A stretch of 64,000 nt of DNA from Arcicella sp038230735 (GTDB taxonomy: Bacteria; Bacteroidota; Bacteroidia; Cytophagales; Spirosomataceae): assembly GCA_038230735.1 (NCBI GenBank), contig JBBRMR010000016.1:14396-78395 (forward strand). Reading direction: 5' to 3'. Position numbers and translations under genes: made by a program. Of the stretch, positions 8,931 through 18,698 are shown one piece after another. Below the pieces are notes generated by a model. It was given only the letters and a program-made list of their open reading frames with translations, did not search any database and was not told the DNA's origin. The first letter of the stretch is position 1. Every line of letters begins with the position of its first letter.

Positions 8931-11069
8931 ATGGAAAATACTCAATCAAGAAGAAATTTCTTAAAAATCGCTTCAAGTTTAAGCGGAGGTTTGATTGTTG
9001 GTTTTAATTGGTTCTCAGCCAATGCTTTTGAAGCCCAAATAATCAATCCATCGCTCGAAAATACCTTAGATTTTAATTCGTTTTTAGCCATCGAAAAATC
9101 GGGTAAAGTGATAATTTATTCCCCTAATCCAGAAATTGGTCAGGGCATAAAAACTGCCTTTCCAGTCATTGTAGCCGAAGAATTGGATGTCGATTGGAAA
9201 GATGTAATAGTAAAACAAGCCAATTTTGATACCAAGAAATTTGACCGTCAATTAACGGGTGGTAGTGGTGCTATCAAACATTCATGGGATAGATTACGCA
9301 AAGCGGGAGCAACCGCCAAATATCTTTTGAAAGAAGCCGCTGCCCAAAAAATGGGGGTTAATAGTAGTGAATTGAGAACGGAAAAGGGTTTTGTAATTCA
9401 TTCATCAGGTAAAAAAATGAGTTACGGAGAATTAGCCGAAAGTGCTTCCAAAATCAAAGCTCCCGAGCAAGTTGAGTTGAAGAAATTTGCGGATTATACT
9501 TTAATTGGAGGGACAATCAAGGGAGTTGATAATCCAGATTTATTAGTTGGAAAGCCTTTATTTGGCATTGATTTTAAGCGTGAAGGAATGTTTCATGCTC
9601 AAATCCAACGTCCTCCAGCGTTTGGAATGAAGCTGAAATCTTTTGATGCTACGGAAGCTAAAAAAATGCCAGGAATCGTAAATGTGATTTCCTTTGGTAA
9701 TAAAGTTGCTATCGTTGGTAAATCAACTTGGGAGGTTATGCAGGCTCGCAAAGTGGTAAAATTTGAATGGGAGAAGGAAAAAAATTTGGAAAGCACCGAA
9801 GACCATAATCGGATTTTCAGTGATTTGATGAATAAAAAAGAAACCGAAGTACGCCGCAAAGATGGAGATATTGAAATGGCTTTCAGGAATGCTCATAAAA
9901 TTGTTGAGGCGGAATATCAATGTCCATTTATTCCGCACAACCCCATGGAACCCATGAATTTCTTTGCTCACGTGCGTGAGGACGGAGTGGAATTGGTTGG
10001 ACCGACCCAAAATCCACCCGATGCTCAGCAAAAAGTGGCAAAATTATTGGGTATTTCTCCCGATAAAATTACGATTGAATTAACCAAAATGGGAGGAGGA
10101 TTCGGCAGAAGATTGAATGCCGATTTTGCTCTTGAAGCTGCTGAATTGTCAAGTATTATCAAAGCCCCCGTAAAAGTTTTATGGTCTCGTGAAGATGATA
10201 TGACGGGAGGTATTTATCGCCCAGCGGTCAAGTATCGTTTCAAAGCTTCTTTGGATAAAAATGGAACGATGACGGGTTTTTATTTAAAAGGAGTTGGGAT
10301 GAATTCTGGAAATTCAACTCGCCAAGATAATTTCCCTGTGGGGGCGGTTGAAAATGTTTTGATTGAATCTGTTGAACATAAATCACCTATTACCACTGGT
10401 CCTTGGCGAGCTCCAATCACAAATTTTTTAGCCAGTGCTGAACAATCTTTTCTGGATGAAGTAGCAACTGCGGCGGGGAAAGACCCAATTCAATTTCGTT
10501 TAGAATTATTAGAAAAAGTAAAATCTAATCCCGTTGGTAAAATCACTTACGAACCTAATCGTTTCATCGAAGCTATTAAAATGGTGGCAGAAAAAGCTAA
10601 TTGGGGCAAACAGAAAAAAGGTATTTATCAAGGATTTAGCGTTTATTTTTCTCACTTTTCTTATGTGGCACAAATTGCCCAAATTGAGGTTAAAAAGGGC
10701 AAACCAACGCTTAAAAAGGTGTTTGCGGTTACTGATTGTGGAGTAGTAGTTAATCAAAGTGGAGCAAGAAATCAGGTTTATGGAGCAATTGTAGATGGTT
10801 TTGGTCATGCAATGTATGCCAATTTGAAGTTTAAAGATGGTGCTCCAGAAGAAAGTAATTATGACAAATATCGCTTGATTCGTTATAATGAAGTGCCAGA
10901 GATTGAGGTACATTTTGTCAATAATGGAATCGACCCAACGGGTTTGGGCGAACCCGCACTTCCGCCTACGGGAGGGGCAATTGCCAATGCTATTTTCAAA
11001 GCAACGGGCAAAAGACTTTATACTCAACCATTTGTTTTAGCCGATGAAAAATTAGAAAGTATTGTGTAA
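8931..11069 (+). CDS. Molybdopterin-binding subunit of an aldehyde/isoquinoline oxidoreductase (IorB-like)
   Basis: Large catalytic subunit of 712 residues, exported folded: the start holds a twin-arginine signal (SRRNFLK with Arg7-Arg8) and a hydrophobic stretch. Molybdopterin motifs include TGGSGAIKHSW, MGGGFGRRLNADFA and, near the end, the catalytic-glutamate region GLGEPALPPTGGAI. It lacks a separate FAD subunit, so electrons probably leave through the IorA-like partner to a membrane acceptor such as a cytochrome c. The substrate class (N-heterocycle or aldehyde) cannot be fixed from sequence. A bidirectional terminator follows. Confidence 0.87.
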   Translation: MENTQSRRNFLKIASSLSGGLIVGFNWFSANAFEAQIINPSLENTLDFNSFLAIEKSGKVIIYSPNPEIGQGIKTAFPVIVAEELDVDWKDVIVKQANFDTKKFDRQLTGGSGAIKHSWDRLRKAGATAKYLLKEAAAQKMGVNSSELRTEKGFVIHSSGKKMSYGELAESASKIKAPEQVELKKFADYTLIGGTIKGVDNPDLLVGKPLFGIDFKREGMFHAQIQRPPAFGMKLKSFDATEAKKMPGIVNVISFGNKVAIVGKSTWEVMQARKVVKFEWEKEKNLESTEDHNRIFSDLMNKKETEVRRKDGDIEMAFRNAHKIVEAEYQCPFIPHNPMEPMNFFAHVREDGVELVGPTQNPPDAQQKVAKLLGISPDKITIELTKMGGGFGRRLNADFALEAAELSSIIKAPVKVLWSREDDMTGGIYRPAVKYRFKASLDKNGTMTGFYLKGVGMNSGNSTRQDNFPVGAVENVLIESVEHKSPITTGPWRAPITNFLASAEQSFLDEVATAAGKDPIQFRLELLEKVKSNPVGKITYEPNRFIEAIKMVAEKANWGKQKKGIYQGFSVYFSHFSYVAQIAQIEVKKGKPTLKKVFAVTDCGVVVNQSGARNQVYGAIVDGFGHAMYANLKFKDGAPEESNYDKYRLIRYNEVPEIEVHFVNNGIDPTGLGEPALPPTGGAIANAIFKATGKRLYTQPFVLADEKLESIV

Positions 11070-11071
11070 CA

Positions 11072-11107
11072 AAAAAGGCTTGCAAATTTTAATTTGCAAG
11101 CCTTTTT
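11072..11107. terminator. Bidirectional terminator between convergent genes
   Basis: A perfect 15-base stem (AAAAAGGCTTGCAAA and its complement) with a short AT loop. The arms end in A and T runs, so it can act on both the oxidoreductase transcript and the minus-strand SanA-like transcript. Confidence 0.9.
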
Positions 11108-11132
11108 CATGGAGTGAAAAGTTCTAACTCTT

Positions 11133-11828
11133 CTATCTTTTCTCCTCTTTTACATCAATTCCTTTTTTTGAGCCATATTCCAAACGGTTGAAAAGATAAA
11201 TATCAAGCACCGCTTTTGGGCGAGCCAGATATTCTCTCAAATACGTTTTGTATCCTGATGGAACATCTTGAGCCGCAAAAGCCACGGCATCAATGCCTAA
11301 ATTGTTAGCTAAAAACAAAGCCCTTGCATTATGCGTTGGTTGCGAAATAATAGTAAATCTTTGTTGGTTGAAAATCTCCTTGCATCTCAGAATGGAATCA
11401 TAAGTTCTGAAACCCGCAAAATCTAATGTCATAATATTTTCTGGAACTCCCAATGACATTAAAGCCTGTTTCATATCATTAGGTTCATTATAAAAAACCG
11501 AATCATGATTACCACTTAGTATCAAAAATTTTATTTTCCCTTCTTTATAGAGTTTGGCGGCGGCTTCCATTCTGTATTTGAAAAATAGATTTTCTCTCTT
11601 TCCGTGTACACCTTTGCTCGTACCTAAAACCAAGCCCACATCATTTGAAGGTAGTTTTGAAACTTGATAAAAATTTTCATCATTGGTTGAATAAACCACC
11701 AAAATATTTGCCAATAAAACACCCATCAGCAAAAAGAAACTTAATGCGATGAGTCCTTTGAGGGAACTTTTGAAATACTTTCCCCATGCCAAAGGTTGTT
11801 TTAATGAGATTTCGAGTGTGTTTTTCAT
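11133..11828 (-). CDS. SanA/YdcF-family membrane protein (DUF218)
   Basis: 231 residues with one N-terminal membrane helix (about 29-50) and an ElyC/SanA/YdcF domain: GLVLGTSKGVHGKRENLFFK, LILSGNHDS, DFAGFRTYDSILRCKEIF and ISQPTHNARALFLA. SanA of E. coli influences envelope barrier function and vancomycin exclusion; the biochemical activity of the family is unsettled. It follows parC with only 3 bases between stop and start, so the two are probably co-transcribed. Confidence 0.9.
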   Translation of the reverse strand: MKNTLEISLKQPLAWGKYFKSSLKGLIALSFFLLMGVLLANILVVYSTNDENFYQVSKLPSNDVGLVLGTSKGVHGKRENLFFKYRMEAAAKLYKEGKIKFLILSGNHDSVFYNEPNDMKQALMSLGVPENIMTLDFAGFRTYDSILRCKEIFNQQRFTIISQPTHNARALFLANNLGIDAVAFAAQDVPSGYKTYLREYLARPKAVLDIYLFNRLEYGSKKGIDVKEEKR

Positions 11829-11831
11829 CTA

Positions 11832-14501
11832 CTAAAAAAGTCCTAACTGTTCTGCTTTCAACACTTCATTCATTTTTGGGAAATCAATTTCTTCGGGAGC
11901 TACTAATTTCTTTGGTAATTCAATTTCCACGGTAACTTCATTGCCAATTTCAATCGAATCTTCAGATTCTTTTTCAACAATTTTAGAATCTAAGGGCTTG
12001 ATACTCTGAACAATATACGAAGTCAATTTAGTGCCAATTGCTTTCCATCCTCTAATTTCACTAATTTCATCAATATCAATTTCTTCTTTTACGACAGCTG
12101 CATTTTTATCTTTTTTAGTTGATAATTCAATTCTTGGGTAATTGTCAAGGCTTGCAAAGGTTAATTTTGAACCTTTTTCATCCGAAATAAATAAGAATTT
12201 TTTATCAACCGTTGTCGTTTCTATTCTAAATCTTTTTACGTAATGTAATTTTGAACCACCGTCATAATAAACTGCCGTTACGATGCTTTCTGGAATGAAT
12301 TTTGCCAAAATCATAATATCTTTTTGCTCATAACGATTGACCAATTCAAAATTGGTAAGTTCGTACTGACCATCATTATAGACCACTAAAATATTATCTT
12401 TGGCATCAAAATTTCCTAAATATCGACCATGTTCATCACGATTTAATTTCCCCACATTTTCGTCATAATAAATATCCACACCTCCCAGCGTTGATACTCC
12501 CGCTGATTTCAAAACCACTTTTCTGACGGGATATTTTGTTAAAACATTTCCCATTGAATCTCTTCCTTTAATGAGTAAAGTTTTGAAATCAAAGTCAAAT
12601 TGTTTTACTCTTGCCGTACAGGAAGCTGTCAAATTGACTTGAATAGTCTCCGCTTCACCGTTTTCATTTGCCGTAAAATACAATAACTTTGATTTTGGAT
12701 TTCCTGCCGTCAAATTATATTCACGGTCACGGGTTACTGCCGTAACTTTAAATCTTTTTACGTAAGAAACACCCGATTTTCCATCAAAATAGCCTAAATT
12801 GTAAACTTTACGGTCGTCATTCTTTTTAAAAACTGAAACGTGAATAATGTCTTTACCCACAAAGGTTTTCTCTTGAATTTTGGTAACTACACATTTTCCA
12901 TCTTGGCGGAATACAATTATATCATCAATGTCAGAACATTCCATGACGTACTCTTCTTTCTTTAAACTATAACCAACAAATCCGCCAACTCTATCAACGT
13001 ATAATTTCTGATTGTTGGCAGCTACAACCGCCGCTGATATAGTATTAAAGTTACGAATTTCCGTTTTGCGTTCACGACCTTTACCGTGTTTTTTCAAAAT
13101 GTCTTTGAAATAGGCAATGGAATAACGAATGATATTTGCCAGATTATCAAGTACTTCCGCTAATTCATCATTCAAACGTTTCATTAATTCGTCCGCCTTG
13201 AAAGCATCAAATTTTGAAATTCGCTTGATTCTAATTTCTAATAACCTGAGAATATCATCCTCGATAATTTCACGGTAAAAAGAGGGTTTGTAAGGTTCTA
13301 AGCCTTTATCAACGGTGGCAATAACGGCTTCAAAAGTTTCACATTCCTCAATATCACGATAAATACGATTTTCAATAAAGATTTTTTCGAGTGAACTAAA
13401 CAATAATCGCTCCATCAATTCATCTCTCCGTATCTCCAATTCTCTCTCCAATAGCCTGACTGTCTGAGCAGTACAAGTTCTTAGTATTTCGGAAACGCCT
13501 ACGAAATGTGGCTTGTCGGCAATAATTACGCAAGCATTTGGCGAAATAGAAATCTCACAATCCGTAAAAGCGTAGAGCGCATCAATCGTGACATCGGGCG
13601 AAACCCCGAGGGCTAATTGAACCTGAATCTCAACGTCTTTGGCGGTGTTATCAATTACCTTTTTAATTTTAATTTTACCCCCATCATTTGCTTTTATAAT
13701 GGATTCAATCAAATTAGTAGTGGTCGTTGAGAAAGGTATGTCCTTGATAATCAGGGTTTTTTTATCAAGTTCCTCAATTTTTGCCCTGACTCTAATTTTT
13801 CCACCACGATGCCCATCTTGATAATTTGAAACATCCACCGAACCGCCAGTCAAGAAATCTGGGTATAATTCAAAAGATTTATTTTTCAAAACTGCAATTG
13901 AAGCCTCAATGATTTCTACAAAATTATGGGGCATTATTTTGGTAGAAAGTCCAACGGCAATGCCTTCTACTCCATGAGCTAACAGGAGGGGAAATTTGAC
14001 GGGTAACGAAACGGGTTCTTTCTTGCGTCCATCATACGATAATTGCCACTCGGTTGTTTGTGGATTAAAAATAACATCAATGGCAAATTTCGATAATCGG
14101 ACTTCAATATATCGGGCGGCGGCAGCACCGTCTCCCGTCCGATAATCGCCCCAGTTACCCTGCATATCAAACACCAAGTCTTTTTGACCCATGTTCACCA
14201 TCGCATCATTAATGGAGGCATCCCCGTGCGGGTGATATTGCATGGTTTGCCCAATTACGTTGGCAACTTTATTGAAACGACCGTCATCCATCTCCTTCAA
14301 AGCATGAAGAATTCTCCGTTGAACAGGTTTCAATCCATCTTCAACTGCGGGTACGGCACGTTCTAAAATAACATAGGAAGCATATTCCAAGAACCAATTC
14401 TCATACAGTCCAGAAACCGAAACCTGTTCGTGGAGGGAGTCTTCTTGGGGAATAATATTGGTATTTTCTTCTAAATTTTCTGGCAGGCTTTCGTTTTCCA
14501 T
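11832..14501 (-). CDS. parC: DNA topoisomerase IV subunit A (ParC/GyrA family)
   Basis: 889-residue breakage-reunion subunit of a type IIA topoisomerase, which decatenates or relaxes DNA with a ParE/GyrB partner encoded elsewhere. It has the winged-helix region with HPHGDASINDAMV (residues 90-102), the active-site Tyr131 in AAARYIEVRLS, the tower and coiled-coil (about 330-490) and a long C-terminal beta-pinwheel (about 530-800). A canonical GyrA box is not seen, which favours topoisomerase IV. The residue equivalent to the quinolone hot-spot Ser80/Ser83 is Ala. Its neighbour downstream is the SanA-like gene. Confidence 0.9.
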   Translation of the reverse strand: MENESLPENLEENTNIIPQEDSLHEQVSVSGLYENWFLEYASYVILERAVPAVEDGLKPVQRRILHALKEMDDGRFNKVANVIGQTMQYHPHGDASINDAMVNMGQKDLVFDMQGNWGDYRTGDGAAAARYIEVRLSKFAIDVIFNPQTTEWQLSYDGRKKEPVSLPVKFPLLLAHGVEGIAVGLSTKIMPHNFVEIIEASIAVLKNKSFELYPDFLTGGSVDVSNYQDGHRGGKIRVRAKIEELDKKTLIIKDIPFSTTTTNLIESIIKANDGGKIKIKKVIDNTAKDVEIQVQLALGVSPDVTIDALYAFTDCEISISPNACVIIADKPHFVGVSEILRTCTAQTVRLLERELEIRRDELMERLLFSSLEKIFIENRIYRDIEECETFEAVIATVDKGLEPYKPSFYREIIEDDILRLLEIRIKRISKFDAFKADELMKRLNDELAEVLDNLANIIRYSIAYFKDILKKHGKGRERKTEIRNFNTISAAVVAANNQKLYVDRVGGFVGYSLKKEEYVMECSDIDDIIVFRQDGKCVVTKIQEKTFVGKDIIHVSVFKKNDDRKVYNLGYFDGKSGVSYVKRFKVTAVTRDREYNLTAGNPKSKLLYFTANENGEAETIQVNLTASCTARVKQFDFDFKTLLIKGRDSMGNVLTKYPVRKVVLKSAGVSTLGGVDIYYDENVGKLNRDEHGRYLGNFDAKDNILVVYNDGQYELTNFELVNRYEQKDIMILAKFIPESIVTAVYYDGGSKLHYVKRFRIETTTVDKKFLFISDEKGSKLTFASLDNYPRIELSTKKDKNAAVVKEEIDIDEISEIRGWKAIGTKLTSYIVQSIKPLDSKIVEKESEDSIEIGNEVTVEIELPKKLVAPEEIDFPKMNEVLKAEQLGLF

Positions 14502-14703
14502 TTACTATAAAATTGTTCTTTCGGTACAAAATAAAAGGTTGGGTTTTGAATAAAATAATTGTCAATATTTCAAAAATCAACGCTTTATTAGCTTTAATAT
14601 TCATCAATAATTTATGACTACAAAATTAGATTCTTTCTGCAGTTGATTTAAACCCTAATTTACGCAAAAAAGTAGGAATGAAAAAATTTAAAAAAAGGAA
14701 ACG

Positions 14704-16419
14704 TTATTGGTTCTGAATTTTGTAAAGAGTAGGACTGTATCGAAAGGTATTTTCACCCTCTTGGCTGAGAATCCCAACCATATATTCACCGTTGGGCATG
14801 GCATCCGTCATAATAGAAGCGTAGAATCCATTGGTAAAAAAATGTTGGGTTCTTACTAAATCTTTTTTGCGATTTCGGCGGTGATTAGTAGCAAAAATGA
14901 AAGTATTTCTATCAGATTTTAATATTAAGTAAACTTTATCTGAAACGATATAATTCAAGTTGGTAAAGTGAAAAAGCGGGCGATAATGGGAGTTTGAGAT
15001 ATTAAATGATAGCACTGAATCTTTTTTAATTTCGATTGGGAAACTGGTTTTTGTATCAGAAGTATGTTTTTCAATATTCTTCACTACTTCACGCAACGAT
15101 GTTTTTGGCAGAACGCTAATTCCATCCGTAAATGATTTATCAAGTACAGGTTTAATGTTGCTATTAAAGAATTTATCATTCACTGCCGTTACACCATTTA
15201 TTGCATAATTTACAGCATCTGCTTCTTGATTTTGTTGCTGAATAACCAAAAATTCGTAGTTGGAATACCATGAAAAAATGTAATAAATTACGCTAAAAAT
15301 TAATCCGAATGAGAATATAATTTTCCTTAAATAAACCGACTGAAATAGAAGTAACGTTGTATAAAGTAATACAAACGCAATCACGGAATTATGCAAATAT
15401 CTATTTTGAAAAGCCGCATCCATCGAACTCCAAGATCGGCTTAAAGCCACCAAACCCGCTGTAATGGACAAGTATAGAAAACAAGCCAGTAAAAATAAGT
15501 TTTTTTGTGGAAATAAGAATGTAGTTTTTATGTCAATTTTAGGAAATAGGAATGATAAAAATGTTCTGATGTTGATAATAAACAACACCATAAATACGCC
15601 CAAACCAGCCAAGACGGCACGATTAGTTGTATTCAAAACATCTTTCAAAAATACACCCCAAAATCCTCCAAAACAGTCAATGAGTCTTTTGGGATTACTT
15701 AAACTACCAGCGATGTTTGAATTTTGAGCCGTATAATATCCATAAAAATAGATTGTGGCAACGAAGACCATAAAACTAATCCAAATACCTAATTCTTTAT
15801 ATCGTTTTTGGAGAAATAAGAGTATGCCACCTACCCCAAAAGCAAATAATCCGTTGCCATGTGTAAACGTTAAAACGAATACTAACAATAGTGAAATCCA
15901 AAATTTTGAAGGATTAAAATACACTAAACTATAAAATAAAAATATTGCCCAAAATAGATTTCCTACTTGTTGTAATATAGAAATAGTCCAATAAAAATTT
16001 TCGTAAGCCGAAGGTTGAAAAATTAACAACGCTACTGGTAAAACGTACCAATAATTAAGCCCTGCTTTCTGTAATATTTTGAAGAAAAAATAGAAAATGC
16101 CAAAATAATATAAGGCTGAAATGACATTGAGAACTGCCCAATCAATGTGTCCTTGAAGGCAATAATCTATAAGCGTTATTAGTCTAGGAAAAATGATTCG
16201 ATGTTCATTATGTTGTCCCCAAAGTGTACTGAGTTTTTCTTGAAAACTGACGGAATCGTTTTCAATTACGGTTACAAAACGCAATAAATGATAGTCATCT
16301 TGGTAAAAAAAATTATAGGAGAAATGAAAACAAACTAAATAAAATACTGCAATTATGGCAGTGATAATCAACGATGGGAAATAAATACTTAAAAATGGGT
16401 TTCGAGTTTTTTGCAACAT
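14704..16419 (-). CDS. Polytopic membrane protein, GT-C glycosyltransferase-like
   Basis: About 571 residues with some ten membrane helices and a C-terminal extracytoplasmic beta-rich domain (about 430-571). After the first helix comes YQDDYHLLRF, an acidic pair where GT-C enzymes that use polyprenyl-phosphate sugars place catalytic residues, then GQHNEHRIIFPRLITLIDY. The protein at 24890-26545 shares this layout and the QHNEHR signature, so they are paralogues. The activity is inferred from architecture only. The ATG at 16419 was chosen; a TTG 33 bases upstream overlaps the preceding Nudix stop and is possible. Confidence 0.72.
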   Translation of the reverse strand: MLQKTRNPFLSIYFPSLIITAIIAVFYLVCFHFSYNFFYQDDYHLLRFVTVIENDSVSFQEKLSTLWGQHNEHRIIFPRLITLIDYCLQGHIDWAVLNVISALYYFGIFYFFFKILQKAGLNYWYVLPVALLIFQPSAYENFYWTISILQQVGNLFWAIFLFYSLVYFNPSKFWISLLLVFVLTFTHGNGLFAFGVGGILLFLQKRYKELGIWISFMVFVATIYFYGYYTAQNSNIAGSLSNPKRLIDCFGGFWGVFLKDVLNTTNRAVLAGLGVFMVLFIINIRTFLSFLFPKIDIKTTFLFPQKNLFLLACFLYLSITAGLVALSRSWSSMDAAFQNRYLHNSVIAFVLLYTTLLLFQSVYLRKIIFSFGLIFSVIYYIFSWYSNYEFLVIQQQNQEADAVNYAINGVTAVNDKFFNSNIKPVLDKSFTDGISVLPKTSLREVVKNIEKHTSDTKTSFPIEIKKDSVLSFNISNSHYRPLFHFTNLNYIVSDKVYLILKSDRNTFIFATNHRRNRKKDLVRTQHFFTNGFYASIMTDAMPNGEYMVGILSQEGENTFRYSPTLYKIQNQ

Positions 16420-16448
16420 AGATTTATAAGGTAAAATAACATTCAATT

Positions 16449-17087
16449 TCAATTAATTTTCAATTCTCGAATAACCGTTAATAGCTCAGAAATCATCATG
16501 GCAGTTGCTCCCCAAACCGTATGTTCTTGGATTTGGTAAAAGGGTGCGTCTATTTCTATACCTTTGATAATCAGAATTTTACGACCAATAATTTCAGGAT
16601 TGATTATTTCTTCTAATCCGATTTCTATCACTTTATCCACTTCACGAGCATCTGGATAAAAATCTGGTTTGTGGTTCATATAACCGACAACAGGTTGTAC
16701 AAAAAAATTTGATGGTGGAATGAATAATCTTGTCAATTGACCAATTACGGTAATATCCGTTAATCGAACGCCAATCTCTTCCTGTGCCTCACGCATGGCA
16801 GTTCTGATAAGACTTTCATCTTCTTTTTCGGCCCTTCCGCCTGGAAAAGCCATTTGTCCGCCGTGAACACCATCATACTGTGGGCGAAGAATTAGGGGAA
16901 TGAAAATCTTTTTTTCTGAAGGATAAAATAAAATTAAAACTGCACTTTCACGGGTTCGCTCGTTGGGAGAGGGCATTTTCAACTTCAATCGACTTTCAGA
17001 TGCCATTTTATCGTGAGCATCCTGACCTGGCAAGGTTTTTTGTAATCGCAAGGAAAGTTTTTCGATAAAAGTGGTAAAATCGTTCAT
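16449..17087 (-). CDS. Nudix hydrolase, CoA pyrophosphatase (NudL-like)
   Basis: 212-residue Nudix enzyme. The box FPGGRAEKED...REAQEEIG lies at about 81-106 with the spacing of the NudL/CoAse subgroup, and a LILRPQYDGVHGGQMAFPGG region precedes it as in that subgroup. The likely reaction is hydrolysis of coenzyme A to 3',5'-ADP and phosphopantetheine, removing damaged CoA. ATG at 17087 overlaps the TGA of the upstream FAD gene (ATGA), indicating coupling; a start 36 bases upstream was rejected for that reason. Confidence 0.88.
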   Translation of the reverse strand: MNDFTTFIEKLSLRLQKTLPGQDAHDKMASESRLKLKMPSPNERTRESAVLILFYPSEKKIFIPLILRPQYDGVHGGQMAFPGGRAEKEDESLIRTAMREAQEEIGVRLTDITVIGQLTRLFIPPSNFFVQPVVGYMNHKPDFYPDAREVDKVIEIGLEEIINPEIIGRKILIIKGIEIDAPFYQIQEHTVWGATAMMISELLTVIRELKIN

Positions 17088-18658
17088 AGCTTTTGGTATA
17101 ATTCTACTAATTTCTCGGCACACCGCTCTCCGTCCATGGCTGCCGACATAATTCCACCTGCATATCCTGCACCTTCGCCGCAGGGGAAAAGCCGTTTAAT
17201 TTCTAAATGTTCCAGAGTTTCTTTATCTCTCGGAATTCTAACGGGCGAGGAAGTGCGACTTTCAATGCCAATGATCTGTGCCTGATTTGAACTATAATTC
17301 TTGATTCTCTGACCAAATTGTTTCAGTCCTTCTTGCAAAGGTTGGGCAATAAAATCGGGTAAAACATTACACATATCAGTCGAAAATAAACCTGGTTGAT
17401 AAGAGGTTTCTAATAAGGTTTTTGAAACTTTATTTTGGATAAAATCTCCTACTAATTGAGCTGGTGCGGCTTGACGACCCCCTGCCATTTTACAGGCTTT
17501 TTGCTCTAATTCTTTTTGTAACTGTAAACCTGCCAATGCCCCAAAGTGTTTATAAGGCTGTAAATCCACGTCATTGATGGCGACAACCATGCCCGAATTA
17601 GCGAATTTTGAATCTCTCCGAGAGGGCGACATTCCATTCACAACTAATTCACCTGGGGCAGTTGCAGATGGTACAATAAATCCTCCTGGACACATACAAA
17701 ATGAGAAAACGCCTCTTTGCACGCCCTTGAAATAAGTTTGAGCTACTAAACTATACGATGCCGCAGGTAGATATTCTCCTCGTTCTGGACGGTGATATTG
17801 CAGCGAATCAATGAGACTTTGTTGATGCTCAATTCGCACGCCCATAGCATACGGTTTTGCTTCAATCAAAACATTTCTTTTTTGACATAGTTCAAAAATA
17901 TCTCTCGCCGAATGTCCCGTTGCCAAAATAACGCCTAACCCCGTAATTTCGTCTCCACTTGCTAAAATAACGCCTTTTATTTCCTTATTTTTAATAACAA
18001 AATCAACCACTTTTGTATCAAAATGTACTTCACCACCCCCCGATAATATGCTCTCTCGAAGTTCAGCGACTAATTGCGGCAATTTATTGGTACCAATATG
18101 TGGGTGTACATCGACTAAGATTTCTTCGGTTGCTCCGTGTGCCACCAAAATTTCTTGAACTCTGCGAATATCGCCCCGTTTTTTGCTTCGGGTGTAGAGT
18201 TTTCCGTCTGAATACGTGCCAGCACCGCCTTCGCCAAAACAATAATTGGATTCGGGATTGACGATATGCTTTTTATTAATATCTGCCAAATCTCTACGTC
18301 TTGCTCTTACATCTTTACCACGTTCCAAGAGAATGGGCTTTATACCTAATTCAATCAAACGCAAAGCCGCAAACATCCCGGCTGGACCTGCCCCAACGAT
18401 GATGGCTTGATTTTTTTGAGAGACGTTTGGATAGTTTTTTTGAAATGAAATAAGTGGAGTAGGTGCTTCGTCCACAAATACTTCTGCCTCCACATTAACC
18501 TTCACCTGTCGCCCACGGGCATCAATTGAGCGTTTCAATGGACGGATGAATGATTCTACATCGGCAGGAATGTGCAGTAATTTATGCAGATGATTTTTGA
18601 AATTTACTTCATCAAAAGCAATTTCAGGCTCTAAAACGAGCGAAAGATTTTTGTGCAT
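17084..18658 (-). CDS. FAD-dependent oxidoreductase, uncharacterised dehydrogenase family (COG2509 type)
   Basis: 524-residue flavoprotein. An N-terminal alpha/beta domain (about 1-95) precedes the dinucleotide fold IIVGAGPAGMFAALRLIELG (about 86-105), then the family signature NYCFGEGGAGTYSDGKLYTR, ATGHSARDIFELC and a C-terminal GEGAGYAGGIMSAAMDG. The family is widespread in bacteria but has no established substrate. It heads a minus-strand unit with the Nudix gene. Confidence 0.88.
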   Translation of the reverse strand: MHKNLSLVLEPEIAFDEVNFKNHLHKLLHIPADVESFIRPLKRSIDARGRQVKVNVEAEVFVDEAPTPLISFQKNYPNVSQKNQAIIVGAGPAGMFAALRLIELGIKPILLERGKDVRARRRDLADINKKHIVNPESNYCFGEGGAGTYSDGKLYTRSKKRGDIRRVQEILVAHGATEEILVDVHPHIGTNKLPQLVAELRESILSGGGEVHFDTKVVDFVIKNKEIKGVILASGDEITGLGVILATGHSARDIFELCQKRNVLIEAKPYAMGVRIEHQQSLIDSLQYHRPERGEYLPAASYSLVAQTYFKGVQRGVFSFCMCPGGFIVPSATAPGELVVNGMSPSRRDSKFANSGMVVAINDVDLQPYKHFGALAGLQLQKELEQKACKMAGGRQAAPAQLVGDFIQNKVSKTLLETSYQPGLFSTDMCNVLPDFIAQPLQEGLKQFGQRIKNYSSNQAQIIGIESRTSSPVRIPRDKETLEHLEIKRLFPCGEGAGYAGGIMSAAMDGERCAEKLVELYQKL

Positions 18659-18698
18659 GATTTGTAAGGTATTTATCCTTAAATATTGTGGTACTGAA

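Noticed and set aside
10509..11027. Open frame of 172 codons antisense to the molybdopterin-binding subunit
   Set aside because: The sense frame carries the conserved molybdopterin motifs through the whole stretch; the antisense protein is rich in Ile/Phe/Asn/Cys, as expected from shadow translation.
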